A stretch of 64,000 nt of DNA from positions 34,733 to 98,732 of the forward strand of contig NZ_JAIVFW010000022.1 of assembly GCF_020829595.1 (NCBI RefSeq). The letters run 5' to 3'. Below, piece after piece: positions 1-7,675 of the stretch. The translations under genes were made by a program, and so were the position numbers. Each line of letters begins with the position of its first letter. Position 1 is the first letter of the stretch. The DNA comes from Nostoc sp. CHAB 5844. GTDB taxonomy: Bacteria > Cyanobacteriota > Cyanobacteriia > Cyanobacteriales > Nostocaceae. The notes under the pieces are model-generated. The model was not told where the DNA came from. It did not search any database and saw only the letters and a list, made by a program, of their open reading frames with translations.

Positions 1-303
1 TTAGGTGTAGCCACCATTATCTACACAGATATTCACCGTGATGGAACTCTCAGTGGCCCCAACATTGAAGCCTTGCGTGAACTTGCTAATGCTATTTCTA
101 TCCCGATAATTGCTTCTGGTGGTGTCAGTTCTGTGACTGATTTGTTGAGTTTGTTAGCTTTAGAACCGCAAGGTGTCACAGGTGCAATTGTGGGACGTGC
201 TTTGTATACTGGCGATATTTTACTCAAAGAAGCACTGCGAGCGATCGGGCCAGGACGCATTCAAGATATTCCACCAAATCTTGGCTTTTCTTCCTTCGCC
301 TAA
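1..303 (+). CDS. hisA: HisA, ProFAR isomerase (3' part only)
   Basis: C-terminal 100 residues of the TIM-barrel isomerase that converts ProFAR to PRFAR in histidine synthesis; the 5' part lies outside the window. Visible are the TDIHRDG segment with the family's catalytic Asp (window residue 10), the phosphate-binding ASGGVSS loop and the later GAIVGRALY strand that close the barrel. The reading frame runs from base 1 and stops at TAA 301-303. HisF is the alternative (beta/alpha)8 relative, but the TDI-RDG spacing and GAIVGRALY ending fit HisA. The next gene, a tiny ORF, is 150 bp downstream on the same strand and looks unrelated. Confidence 0.93.
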   Translation, partial: LGVATIIYTDIHRDGTLSGPNIEALRELANAISIPIIASGGVSSVTDLLSLLALEPQGVTGAIVGRALYTGDILLKEALRAIGPGRIQDIPPNLGFSSFA

Positions 304-455
304 AAATAGGGTGATTGAAAATTGCGGCTAGACAAACTACGTTGTGAATATAGAAAGCAGGTTATGTCTGTTTAGCCGCGCATAATTTCCGGAATAACTA
401 TTTACACTGTTGTATTTCAAGTAGTAAAGATTTTACAAGCAGTCAGTGTATTCTT

Positions 456-581
456 ATGCCTCGTAAAAAACCACTTAATAATGGTAAACCAATTAAAACA
501 GAACCTGGTGCTATCCGGTTTATCGGCAAAAATGACAAAATCGATCAACCACATCTGAAAAAACTCGATAAACCAGAATAA
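456..581 (+). CDS. tiny basic protein, KKPLNNGKP family, copy 1
   Basis: A 41-residue ORF starting ATG (MPRKKPLNNGKPIKTEPGAI), rich in Lys and Pro, with no membrane segment. I do not recognise it. It is supported as a real gene because a second ORF 200 bp downstream (784-897) carries the same PRKKPLNNGKPxKT(E/D)P block, and because both are followed by a similar AGAGACG-type hairpin with a T run. There is no clear Shine-Dalgarno sequence; both starts are preceded by a short CTT. Probably intrinsically disordered and possibly nucleic-acid binding because of its charge; that is inference. Confidence 0.6.
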   Translation: MPRKKPLNNGKPIKTEPGAIRFIGKNDKIDQPHLKKLDKPE

Positions 582-667
582 ATTTGTATAACATTTAACT
601 ACAAATTATAGCAATTATTTTTAATATAAACTTTAATTTTTGACAACATTGGGTTTCTTCTCTACAT

Positions 668-700
668 AGAGACGCATTTATTACCGCGTCTCTTTTTATT
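668..700 (+). terminator. Rho-independent terminator after tiny gene 1
   Basis: Perfect 8-bp stem AGAGACGC (668-675) / GCGTCTCT (686-693) with a 10-nt loop, followed by TTTTATTTTT. It lies 87 bp after the first tiny ORF and could end the hisA/tiny-gene transcript. Confidence 0.7.
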
Positions 701-783
701 TTTATGTGTAAATTTTTTAACTAATTTCTGGATTCAGTAATATTCTTGTTGTATGTAATCTTATAGTTAACTGCCACAATCTT

Positions 784-897
784 ATGTCTAATCAAAAATC
801 GAATGCTAACCAGCAACCTAGTAAAAAATCGAATGAAGCCAGTCCTCCCCGCAAGAAACCTCTGAACAATGGTAAACCAAATAAAACAGATCCCTAA
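784..897 (+). CDS. tiny basic protein, KKPLNNGKP family, copy 2
   Basis: A 37-residue ORF, polar and basic, ending PRKKPLNNGKPNKTDP. The C-terminal 16 residues are nearly identical to residues 2-17 of the ORF at 456-581, so the shared block sits N-terminally in one copy and C-terminally in the other. The first half is Asn/Gln/Ser/Lys-rich low-complexity sequence. No signal peptide, Cys or membrane segment. Function unknown; conservation of the block between two tandem copies is the only evidence for translation. Confidence 0.6.
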   Translation: MSNQKSNANQQPSKKSNEASPPRKKPLNNGKPNKTDP

Positions 898-936
898 TTA
901 TCAATAAAAACTTATCATCAAGTATGTTTAAACAAT

Positions 937-970
937 AGAGATGTAATAGTAAATACGTCTCTAAATTAAT
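937..970 (+). terminator. Hairpin after tiny gene 2
   Basis: Stem AGAGATGTA (937-945) / TACGTCTCT (954-962) with one G-T pair, then AAATTAATTTTTT. It resembles the hairpin at 668-700, so the two tiny genes carry matching 3' structures. Confidence 0.55.
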
Positions 971-1151
971 TTTTTATATAGCATTCTTAAATGAGTGACT
1001 TATTTCTACAAATAGTTTATACATCAAATAGGAATGCTATATTTTAGTACAAATCGGCGTAAATAAATCATCCATCATCAGTACTGAAAAGTTCACTATA
1101 CGGATTGATTCATTTCAGACTTCAATTCATACTTCAGACTTTCTTTACTAA

Positions 1152-2231
1152 CTATTTATTTTTCACCTGACTTTTTGCCTGTTCTAACGCTATCTCTTTA
1201 ATTGCTTGGTATGAATTTATATTTGCAGTACCTTCAATAGCTTTAACTGCCAAGTCTTGAACTTGTTTTAGTGCAGATTCTAGTTGTTTGGAGAGGTTTT
1301 GTATCCGCATTTCTTGATTAGTAATAGTTTGTTCTAAAGATTGTAATCTCTGCTCATAAAAACGCTTTTGTCCTTCTACTTCTTTAGCATATAAATCTGC
1401 TTTTACCTTGGCTTGGTAATGAGCAATACCTTTACCTTCTTCTGTAGCTTTTTTCAAGGCTGCTTCTTTCTCTTTCGGGAATGCTTCTACCTTAGCTTTA
1501 GCTTCTTCAAATTGCTTTTCACGTTCAGAAATTTGTTTTTCACGTTCAGCCCACTGCTTTTCTGTTTCTTGTTGAAATTCTTCCAACTGCTTGTAAAAAG
1601 TTTTTTGGCTTTGTTCATATTCATCAGCTGCCAACTTCCGTTGGAGTTCTAAATCATATTTATACTCTGCTGTATCTCTTTGTCGAGTTTTATTTAAATT
1701 ATCATTGCGTTCTTTAATTGACTGCTTATATTCTTCCTGTTCTTTTTGCCAAACAACACGTTGCTCAATTATTTCTTGTGACAATACTTCATAACGTTGA
1801 CTATACTCTTCCTGATACGTCTTAGAATTATCTTCATAGGCGGTAATCAACGTGTCTAATGTATTTTCCGCAACTTCTAAATTATGTAGCTGTTTTAAGG
1901 CTGTAATTTCTGTTTCTACAGATTGTCTAATTTCTCCTAATTTAGAAGCTTGTGTAGTTAACTGTTCTGATAGCTCATTTGCCGCACTACCAAAGCCTAA
2001 TTGAATTTTAGCTAAGCTTTCAATTGTAAAATTCATCTTTTGTTGGATAGTGACTGGCTGATTCATGGTTGTATTTTGTTCTACTTTAGGCTTATCTATG
2101 TTTACAGTTTGACTAGCTTTTACGGCTTGATTTAATTGAGTTCTTAGTCCTGATGTTTCTTTAGCCAACTCTTCGTATGCTTGCAAAATTTCAGCTTTGG
2201 TATTCTTATCTGTTAGTTTTTTACTCGCCAT
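1152..2231 (-). CDS. Coiled-coil-rich protein, downstream member of tandem pair
   Basis: 359 residues, no signal peptide or membrane span; roughly residues 90-345 are almost continuous heptad-type Glu/Lys/Gln/Leu sequence, so a long coiled coil is expected. It is a paralogue of the gene immediately upstream (2273-3262): both have a short N-terminal helix, a LGFGS/LEFGS block near residues 85-95, a NTLD/DTLD segment and a closing block with QSLE, LKQVQDLA. Start ATG has a good ribosome site (GGAGG, 6 nt spacing). The 41-bp gap to its partner suggests one transcript. Filamentous cyanobacteria use paired coiled-coil proteins as intermediate-filament-like elements; a role of that kind is inferred, not shown. 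SMC-like ATPase motifs are absent. Confidence 0.8.
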   Translation of the reverse strand: MASKKLTDKNTKAEILQAYEELAKETSGLRTQLNQAVKASQTVNIDKPKVEQNTTMNQPVTIQQKMNFTIESLAKIQLGFGSAANELSEQLTTQASKLGEIRQSVETEITALKQLHNLEVAENTLDTLITAYEDNSKTYQEEYSQRYEVLSQEIIEQRVVWQKEQEEYKQSIKERNDNLNKTRQRDTAEYKYDLELQRKLAADEYEQSQKTFYKQLEEFQQETEKQWAEREKQISEREKQFEEAKAKVEAFPKEKEAALKKATEEGKGIAHYQAKVKADLYAKEVEGQKRFYEQRLQSLEQTITNQEMRIQNLSKQLESALKQVQDLAVKAIEGTANINSYQAIKEIALEQAKSQVKNK

Positions 2232-2272
2232 ATTAAACCTCCAAATACTCTCAATGATTCAGAAAAAACTAC

Positions 2273-3262
2273 CTATTTAGCGGCAGAAGTACCAAAAGCT
2301 CTCATTGCCAAATCTTGCGCTTGTTTCAAAGTGGCTTGTAATTGCGTTGAAATACTTTCTATTTGCTCTACTTGTTTCTTAATTGTCTCTTCTAAGCTTT
2401 GGATTCTTATTTCATAGCTTTGCTTAGTAGACTCCCATTCTTTTTCAAATAAATCTGCTTCAATTTTGGCTTTTTGGCTGGTTTCTTTGATTGCTTCTTC
2501 TCTAGCCTTTTTAATAGCTTCTTCCAATTCTGCGGGGAATGCTGCCACTTTTTGTTGATATTCTTTAAATACAGCTTGATTACTAGAAAGAATTTTCTCC
2601 CGCTCAGTCCAGTCTTTTTCTTTTTGCTGTGTCTTTTCTTGAATATCTCTTTCTAAGTTGCGTTTCTTCGCTTCATAAGCATCTGTATTTAGCTTGCGAG
2701 TGGTTTCTAATTTATATTGATATTCTTCTTGTTCTTGTTGACGTTCTTTAGTTGTCGTATCATTGTATGCTGTTACTGCTTCTTCATACTCTGATTGTTC
2801 TTTTTGCCATTCTTTACGCTTAAGAGCAATTTCTTTTTCAATGGCTTCTTTTTTACTGGCAGTATCTTGTTCTAGAGTTTTTAATTTTTCTTGATGTTCT
2901 TGAGTTAAAATATCTAGGGTATCTGCTACAATTTTAATTCTTTGTAGTTCTTGCAGATGTTGATTTTCAATTTCTATAGCTCGGTTCAGTTCATCTAATT
3001 TAGAGTTTTCTTTAGCTAGTTTTTCTGATAGTGAGTTGACAATACTACCAAATTCCAGTTGTAAATCTGCTAAACCTTTAACAATACTATCAACAGTATA
3101 TGTAGAAGCCGCAGTTAAAATTTCTTGGTTTTTTGCTTTTTCTGCTTCTTCTTGTTTGGTAGCAATTTTAGATTCTAATTTTTTTCTTTCAGCTAAGATT
3201 TGTTGAAATGCTTGTATTAGTTGCTGTTTGCTGTCTTTAACTGCAACTGAAGTCATACTCAA
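2273..3262 (-). CDS. Coiled-coil-rich protein, upstream member of tandem pair
   Basis: 329 residues, soluble, dominated by charged heptads from about residue 10 to 310. It aligns end to end with the following gene (1152-2231): VKGLADLQLEFGSIVNSL here matches LAKIQLGFGSAANEL there, and the C-terminal QSLEETIKKQ...LKQAQDLAMRAFG matches QSLEQTITNQ...LKQVQDLAVKAIEG. The start is preceded by GGGAG 7 nt upstream. First gene of the probable two-gene operon. The paralogous pairing suggests hetero-oligomers, as described for the cyanobacterial coiled-coil pair ZicK/ZacK; assignment to that family is only a guess from memory. Confidence 0.8.
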   Translation of the reverse strand: MSMTSVAVKDSKQQLIQAFQQILAERKKLESKIATKQEEAEKAKNQEILTAASTYTVDSIVKGLADLQLEFGSIVNSLSEKLAKENSKLDELNRAIEIENQHLQELQRIKIVADTLDILTQEHQEKLKTLEQDTASKKEAIEKEIALKRKEWQKEQSEYEEAVTAYNDTTTKERQQEQEEYQYKLETTRKLNTDAYEAKKRNLERDIQEKTQQKEKDWTEREKILSSNQAVFKEYQQKVAAFPAELEEAIKKAREEAIKETSQKAKIEADLFEKEWESTKQSYEIRIQSLEETIKKQVEQIESISTQLQATLKQAQDLAMRAFGTSAAK

Positions 3263-3820
3263 ACTCCCTTAATTATCAATAAATTGATTAGGTAGCAAAC
3301 CATACCAATAGCTATCCCATGCAGACATCAGAGTAACCTTTAAAACAGTAGTTTTTGTTCAGTACAAATACTGGAATGAAGAAATACTGAAACTTGAGTA
3401 CGATGTAAATTAACCGTACTGCTTTTTTGTAGGTATGGTTTCTACGTTCAAATGCTATAGTACTCTTGTACTAACAAATATACTCAAACTCATTCGCCCT
3501 TGTCAATAGAGAATGGATGCTTTGATGAGAATATGTGTCGGGGATGCGAAAAAGCTTGTTTTTATGAGATGTTGCGGTGTAAAATCACGTAATCTGCAAA
3601 TCAGAAAAGCTGAAAACAAGCTTCACAATACTGAATCTTAAGGTTCAACAAAGATTTTTTCTTGTCAAATTGCAACAAATCTGCTTTATAATATTGTACA
3701 TATGGCTGTTACATATGTTACTTTTTGTAAAGTTATTGGCCACGGCGCAACTGTAAATGCACCGAGAAGATAGATAATTGACTCGTTTCTCATACTGATA
3801 CAAGCACGGGGCAGACTTTT
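3263..3820. other. Divergent intergenic region, coiled-coil operon / sphR
   Basis: 558 bp with no convincing gene. It holds an 11-bp inverted repeat AAGCTTGTTTT (3552-3562) / AAAACAAGCTT (3613-3623), several AGTAC/GTACT motifs between 3360 and 3475 including AGTACG/CGTACT followed by GCTTTTTT (3397-3427), and the promoter-like boxes listed separately. Both flanking transcripts must start here. Confidence 0.5.
3662..3692 (+). promoter_or_regulatory. Possible sigma-70 type promoter for sphR
   Basis: TTGTCA (3662-3667) and TATAAT (3687-3692), spacing 19 bp, about 130 bp before sphR. The spacing is longer than ideal. I could not see clear direct Pho-box repeats nearby. Confidence 0.3.
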
Positions 3821-4582
3821 GTGATATCAATGTACACCAGTGAATCGACCAAGTATTCTGCCAGAGCAGATATCGGACATACAAGCCAGATTCTAGTGGT
3901 AGAAGATGAAGAGCTAATCCAAGAGATGCTCGTTGTAGCATTGGAAGAAGAAGGTTATGGAGTCGTCACAGCCCCAGATGGGCGGGTTGCGGTCGAGTAT
4001 CTCAAAAGTTTTGAACCCAACTCAGGTGAGTTTCCCTTTGATTTGGTGATTCTTGACTTGATGTTGCCGCAAATCAATGGTTTAGATATTTGTCGTTTGC
4101 TACGGCATCAAGGCAATCCAGTGCCGATTTTGATGCTCAGTGCTAAAGGTAGTGAAACTGATCGCGTGTTGGGTTTAGAAGTAGGCGCAGATGACTATCT
4201 CACCAAACCCTTTAGTATGCGGGAATTAGTGGCTCGTTGTCGCGCACTGCTGCGTCGTCAGCGTTTAAGCACTTTACCGCAGTTACCAGTTCTGAAATAC
4301 AAAGACGTTAGCTTAAATCCTCAAGAGTGCCGTGTTTTAGTGCGGGGTCAAGAAGTCAATCTCTCCCCGAAGGAATTCCGGTTGTTGGAGTTGTTTATGA
4401 GTTATGCGCGGCGAGTTTGGTCGCGGGAGCAATTGCTGGATCAGGTTTGGGGGCCAGATTTCGTTGGGGATAGCAAAACTGTGGATGTTCACATCCGTTG
4501 GTTGCGGGAGAAGCTAGAGTTAGATCCTAGTCATCCTGAATATATTGTGACTGTGAGAGGATTTGGCTATCGTTTCGGATAA
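3821..4582 (+). CDS. sphR: OmpR/PhoB-type response regulator, probably SphR
   Basis: 253 residues: receiver domain (about 23-140) with acidic pocket EDE at 29-31, phospho-acceptor Asp79 in VILDLMLP and Lys129 in LTKPF, followed by a winged-helix DNA-binding domain (about 150-253) ending TVRGFGYRFG. The next gene is an SphS-like kinase and the third is phoU, the cyanobacterial phosphate-starvation module in which SphR activates phoA/pst-type genes. The start drawn is GTG at 3821; ATG at 3830 is in frame and equally possible. A 20-residue N-terminal extension before the receiver fits SphR. Other OmpR regulators are possible from sequence alone; the context makes SphR likely. Confidence 0.85.
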   Translation: MISMYTSESTKYSARADIGHTSQILVVEDEELIQEMLVVALEEEGYGVVTAPDGRVAVEYLKSFEPNSGEFPFDLVILDLMLPQINGLDICRLLRHQGNPVPILMLSAKGSETDRVLGLEVGADDYLTKPFSMRELVARCRALLRRQRLSTLPQLPVLKYKDVSLNPQECRVLVRGQEVNLSPKEFRLLELFMSYARRVWSREQLLDQVWGPDFVGDSKTVDVHIRWLREKLELDPSHPEYIVTVRGFGYRFG

Positions 4583-4641
4583 TTGGTGAAGATAGTTGTT
4601 AGTTTTTATTAATCACGACGCAACTAGCAACTGGGAATCAC

Positions 4642-5967
4642 ATGTTCTTATTGGGATTTATTCTAGGTTTGGCGCTAGGTATCGGGTTTTGGATTTGGCA
4701 ACAGGTTCAACTAAACCGTTACTTGGGCAAAGTTCTGCAACCCTACTCTAGTTCGAGCGAGGTAGCTCTACCGCTGCTACCTCGTTTGCGTCAGGAAATC
4801 AAAACATTAAAACAGCAGCGCCAAGATTTGGCGCGATCGCTCCAAATTTATCAAGATTTGTTGGATTTTGCGCCGATGGGATATTTGCAAGTCGATGAAG
4901 AAAATCAACTGCTGTGGTGCAACCAAAAAGCACAAGAAATTTTATATCTGCAAAGATGGCAGCCAGGACAGGTGCGCTTGTTGCTAGAGTTGGTGCGGTC
5001 GTATGAATTAGATCGGTTGATTGAGCAAACGCGCGATCGCCAAAAACCCCAAACTAAAGAATGGTTATTTCATCCCTCATCCGACAATGCAGCAGAATTA
5101 CCCACGATCAAATCCATGACTTTACGAGCATCTGGTTTGCCTTTACCCAATGGCCAAGTGGCTGTATTTCTGGAAAATCGTCAACCACTGCTGGACGTAA
5201 ATCAGCAACGGGATCGTTCCTTTTCTGACTTAGCTCACGAACTGAGAACGCCTTTAACTTCAATTCGACTAGTAGCAGAAACTTTACAACACCGCTTAGA
5301 ACCACCCTTAAATCGCTGGGTTGACCGCTTGATGCAAGAAGTTGACCGACTAATTAGCTTGGTACAAGGCTGGTTAGAACTGACGCAAATCGAAGCCAAC
5401 CCAACAATGCAATTGCACCTTGAGCCAGTAGAATTGCGATCGCTGATTGCGTCTGTTTGGGAAAATTTAGAACCATTGGCACAAAGACAACATTTATCTC
5501 TTACTTATTCTGGCCCAGAAGACATTTGGGTGAAAGCAGACCAAGCACGTATTTATCAAGTTTTTCTCAACTTGCTAGACAATAGTATTAAGTACAGTTG
5601 TCCTAGCACTAGTATTCAAGTCGAAGCGAAAATAATCTCATCAGAAGATAATCACAAGCATAGTTCTGGATCTCCCACCATAGAAATAAATTTAATTGAT
5701 TCAGGAACAGGTTTTTCCGAAGCCGACTTACCCCGTATTTTTGAGCGATTTTATCGTGGTGATCAAGCCAGAACTCATTCGCCCTTATCAGATAATTCTA
5801 TTGGATCAATTGTGGGCAACGGTTTAGGTTTGGCGATCGTGCGGCAAATCCTGTTAGCTCATGGTGGTTCCATTAAAGCGATGAACCATCCCAAAACGGG
5901 AGGAGCTTGGATGCAACTGATACTTCCCGAAGTTGTGGCAAACTCTCAAAGCCAAGACTATAGTTAA
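4642..5967 (+). CDS. sphS: Phosphate sensor histidine kinase, probably SphS
   Basis: 441 residues. An N-terminal hydrophobic stretch (1-19) that anchors the kinase, a charged helix, a PAS-like domain (about 70-180), then HisKA with phospho-acceptor His199 in DLAHELRTPL and a HATPase domain with N-box Asn314 (LLDNSIKYS), DSGTGF and GNGLGLAIV. The hydrophobic N-terminus plus PAS is the layout known for SphS, which senses phosphate limitation with a negative modulator. It lies 59 bp after sphR on the same strand and its end is followed by phoU after 28 bp. Phosphorylates SphR by inference from pairing. Confidence 0.85.
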   Translation: MFLLGFILGLALGIGFWIWQQVQLNRYLGKVLQPYSSSSEVALPLLPRLRQEIKTLKQQRQDLARSLQIYQDLLDFAPMGYLQVDEENQLLWCNQKAQEILYLQRWQPGQVRLLLELVRSYELDRLIEQTRDRQKPQTKEWLFHPSSDNAAELPTIKSMTLRASGLPLPNGQVAVFLENRQPLLDVNQQRDRSFSDLAHELRTPLTSIRLVAETLQHRLEPPLNRWVDRLMQEVDRLISLVQGWLELTQIEANPTMQLHLEPVELRSLIASVWENLEPLAQRQHLSLTYSGPEDIWVKADQARIYQVFLNLLDNSIKYSCPSTSIQVEAKIISSEDNHKHSSGSPTIEINLIDSGTGFSEADLPRIFERFYRGDQARTHSPLSDNSIGSIVGNGLGLAIVRQILLAHGGSIKAMNHPKTGGAWMQLILPEVVANSQSQDYS

Positions 5968-5995
5968 TAGTATCTTCACTTTTGAGAATACAAGT

Positions 5996-6661
5996 GTGGA
6001 AGCTGTCGTTTATAATCCCAACCCAGACAGTTCTCAGTTGGCACGCGCTATCAGGCGCTTAGAACGAGATGTTTTACGCATGGGAGCTTTGGTAGAACAA
6101 TCATTTCGCCTTAGCCACCAAGCGTTATTTGCTCGTAACCTCACAGCTGCTGAAGAACTCCCGCAATTAGATAAAAAAATTGACCGTTTTTATAGACAAA
6201 TAGAATCAGACTGTACAGCAATTATGACCCAAGCACCAACAGCCCAAGATTTGCGCTGTTTGAGTGCTTTTATGCAATTAGTGCGAGATTTAGAACGTAT
6301 TGGTGATTATGCCAAAGATTTAGCCAAAATTTCGGTGAAACTTTTTCCTTATCCGCCTCATACGTCTTTGCCAGAAATTGAAATTATGTCACACCATGCA
6401 CAAGCAATGTTAGCAACTAGCTTGGTAGCTTTGGCAGATTTAGATGAAGCTGGCGGCAGAGGAATTAAGCACCTAGATGATGCTGTAGATAATGCTTACG
6501 ATCGCCTTTATCAAACCTTAGCTCAACAACGGGATGTTCCAGGAGTAGTAGAGCCAATTATACTGCTGGCCCTGGCAATTCGTTGTCTAGAACGTATGGC
6601 AGATCATGCTACTAATATTGGTCAGCGAGTAGCATATATTGTCACTGGTCAACGCGCTTAA
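5996..6661 (+). CDS. phoU: PhoU-family phosphate signalling regulator
   Basis: 221 residues from the GTG chosen here; two repeats of the PhoU three-helix unit, with metal-binding-type motifs in RDLERIGDYAKDLAK and RCLERMADHATNIGQR (E/D-x-x-x-D pattern). The frame stays open upstream to a TTG at 5933 that would overlap sphS, but homology to PhoU begins at about RAIRRLERDVLRMG, so the shorter start fits family length. Third gene of the sphR-sphS-phoU unit: PhoU dampens kinase activity when phosphate is plentiful. A strong hairpin 80 bp downstream ends the operon. Confidence 0.88.
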   Translation: MEAVVYNPNPDSSQLARAIRRLERDVLRMGALVEQSFRLSHQALFARNLTAAEELPQLDKKIDRFYRQIESDCTAIMTQAPTAQDLRCLSAFMQLVRDLERIGDYAKDLAKISVKLFPYPPHTSLPEIEIMSHHAQAMLATSLVALADLDEAGGRGIKHLDDAVDNAYDRLYQTLAQQRDVPGVVEPIILLALAIRCLERMADHATNIGQRVAYIVTGQRA

Positions 6662-6740
6662 ACACAATTGGCAATAGATTTTTCCCAATTATGGAATTGA
6701 TTATTTAGCAAATTTTTTGTTATTAAATACCAACAATAAA

Positions 6741-6786
6741 AAATTGAGAATTGGAAATTTACACATCCCAATTCTCGATTTTTTTA
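6741..6786. terminator. Bidirectional terminator between phoU and tetR-type gene
   Basis: Stem AAATTGAGAATTGG (6741-6754) / CCAATTCTCGATTT (6768-6781), 14 bp with one wobble pair, with T runs on both strands. It can stop the phoU transcript and the convergent TetR-gene transcript. Confidence 0.8.
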
Positions 6787-6800
6787 GCTAGTGAACAATG

Positions 6801-6833
6801 AGAGCCCCAACTTCTTCAAGAAGTCTGGGATCT
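6801..6833. repeat. Degenerate copy of the GACTTCTT/AAGAAGTC palindrome
   Basis: Imperfect inverted repeat around CTTCTTCAAGAAG flanked by GAGCCCCAA and TCTGGGATCT. It is a decayed relative of the exact palindromes at 20610-20642 and 27553-27585. Confidence 0.6.
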
Positions 6834-6959
6834 GAACCTTTTTATACTATAGGACTCATATAGCAAAGTGCTGAGTATAAATCTAGTCAATTCAAGTCTT
6901 TGAGTAATCAACACTGTCCTAAACTAACGTGAGTTTGTGCTGTCAGTGATAGTCGATAT

Positions 6960-7604
6960 TTATTTTGATTGCCTCATTACCAAATTCATTAAACTATCTA
7001 GCAGGCGATCGCGAGACAAACAGCTTAATTCTTTTCCATACAGTATTTCCTGTATAATTACATAGGAAACTAGCGAACCCATAAAAATATGTGCGATCGC
7101 TTCTGGATCTGTAATGCCTAATTCTGGATGCGATGCAAAATACTGACTCAACAACAACCGACCGCGCTGCACAACTGTTTGATTATAAAGTTTAGCTAGT
7201 TCGGGAAAGTTTTGTGACTCAGTAATAATCAAGCGCAACAGCGCCAAATAATCAGGATTATCGGCAACTTTGGTTAAATAAGTTTCGCCAACTTGACGCA
7301 ATAAAGTTGCAGGTTCGCCGTGCAATTCTGTGTTAGAAAAAATACTTTGAAAGCAACTGAGCGTTAACCGTTCCATTAACGCTTTAAACAGTCCTTCTTT
7401 GTCTCGAAAGTGGCTGTAGATTGTTTGTTTAGAAACTCTAGCTTCTGTACTTACCCTATCCATACTGGTTCTGGCATAACCTTCTCGCAAAAATACCCGA
7501 ATCGCTCCTTGCAAGATTTGCTCCTGCTTTGGAGTAATTGCGGGTAACACAATTTCCAGTGGGGAAGTAGAAGTTTTAGGCATGAAAAGTAAATTTTTTT
7601 GCAT
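6960..7604 (-). CDS. TetR/AcrR-family repressor of the adjacent exporter
   Basis: 214 residues. An N-terminal helix-turn-helix (about 28-75: ILQGAIRVFLREGYARTSMD, then VSKQTIYSHFRDKEGLFKAL) typical of TetR, followed by an all-helical ligand/dimerisation domain. It is divergent from the hlyD/ABC operon with only 71 bp between the starts, and a 21-bp palindrome sits in that gap, so it very likely represses both itself and the exporter and is released by a substrate. The ligand cannot be predicted. The start given is an in-frame ATG; a second ATG (MPKTSTSPLE, 7 codons in) is possible. Confidence 0.88.
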   Translation of the reverse strand: MQKNLLFMPKTSTSPLEIVLPAITPKQEQILQGAIRVFLREGYARTSMDRVSTEARVSKQTIYSHFRDKEGLFKALMERLTLSCFQSIFSNTELHGEPATLLRQVGETYLTKVADNPDYLALLRLIITESQNFPELAKLYNQTVVQRGRLLLSQYFASHPELGITDPEAIAHIFMGSLVSYVIIQEILYGKELSCLSRDRLLDSLMNLVMRQSK

Positions 7605-7618
7605 ATCTCTTGCTATAT

Positions 7619-7639
7619 CATACTGGACAGTCTAGTATG
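7619..7639. promoter_or_regulatory. 21-bp palindromic operator for the TetR-family repressor
   Basis: CATACT-N-GAC-N-GTC-N-AGTATG, a perfect dyad apart from the central base and two spacer positions, located 15 bp from the repressor start and 37 bp from the hlyD start. Position, length and symmetry are those of TetR-family operators that cover both divergent promoters. Confidence 0.75.
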
Positions 7640-7675
7640 ATGACCAAAATATTTTTTACTATCTAGGATGCTAAT

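Noticed and set aside
3397..3427. AGTACG/CGTACT hairpin with T run as terminator
   Set aside because: Only 6 bp, and no plus-strand gene lies upstream; could be an operator instead.
3645..3941. 98-codon minus-strand ORF opposite the sphR promoter and start
   Set aside because: Covers the regulatory region and receiver start of sphR; composition and lack of any motif suggest a shadow of the real gene.
5933..5995. TTG start of phoU overlapping sphS
   Set aside because: The extra 21 codons show no PhoU similarity; GTG 5996 fits family length better.
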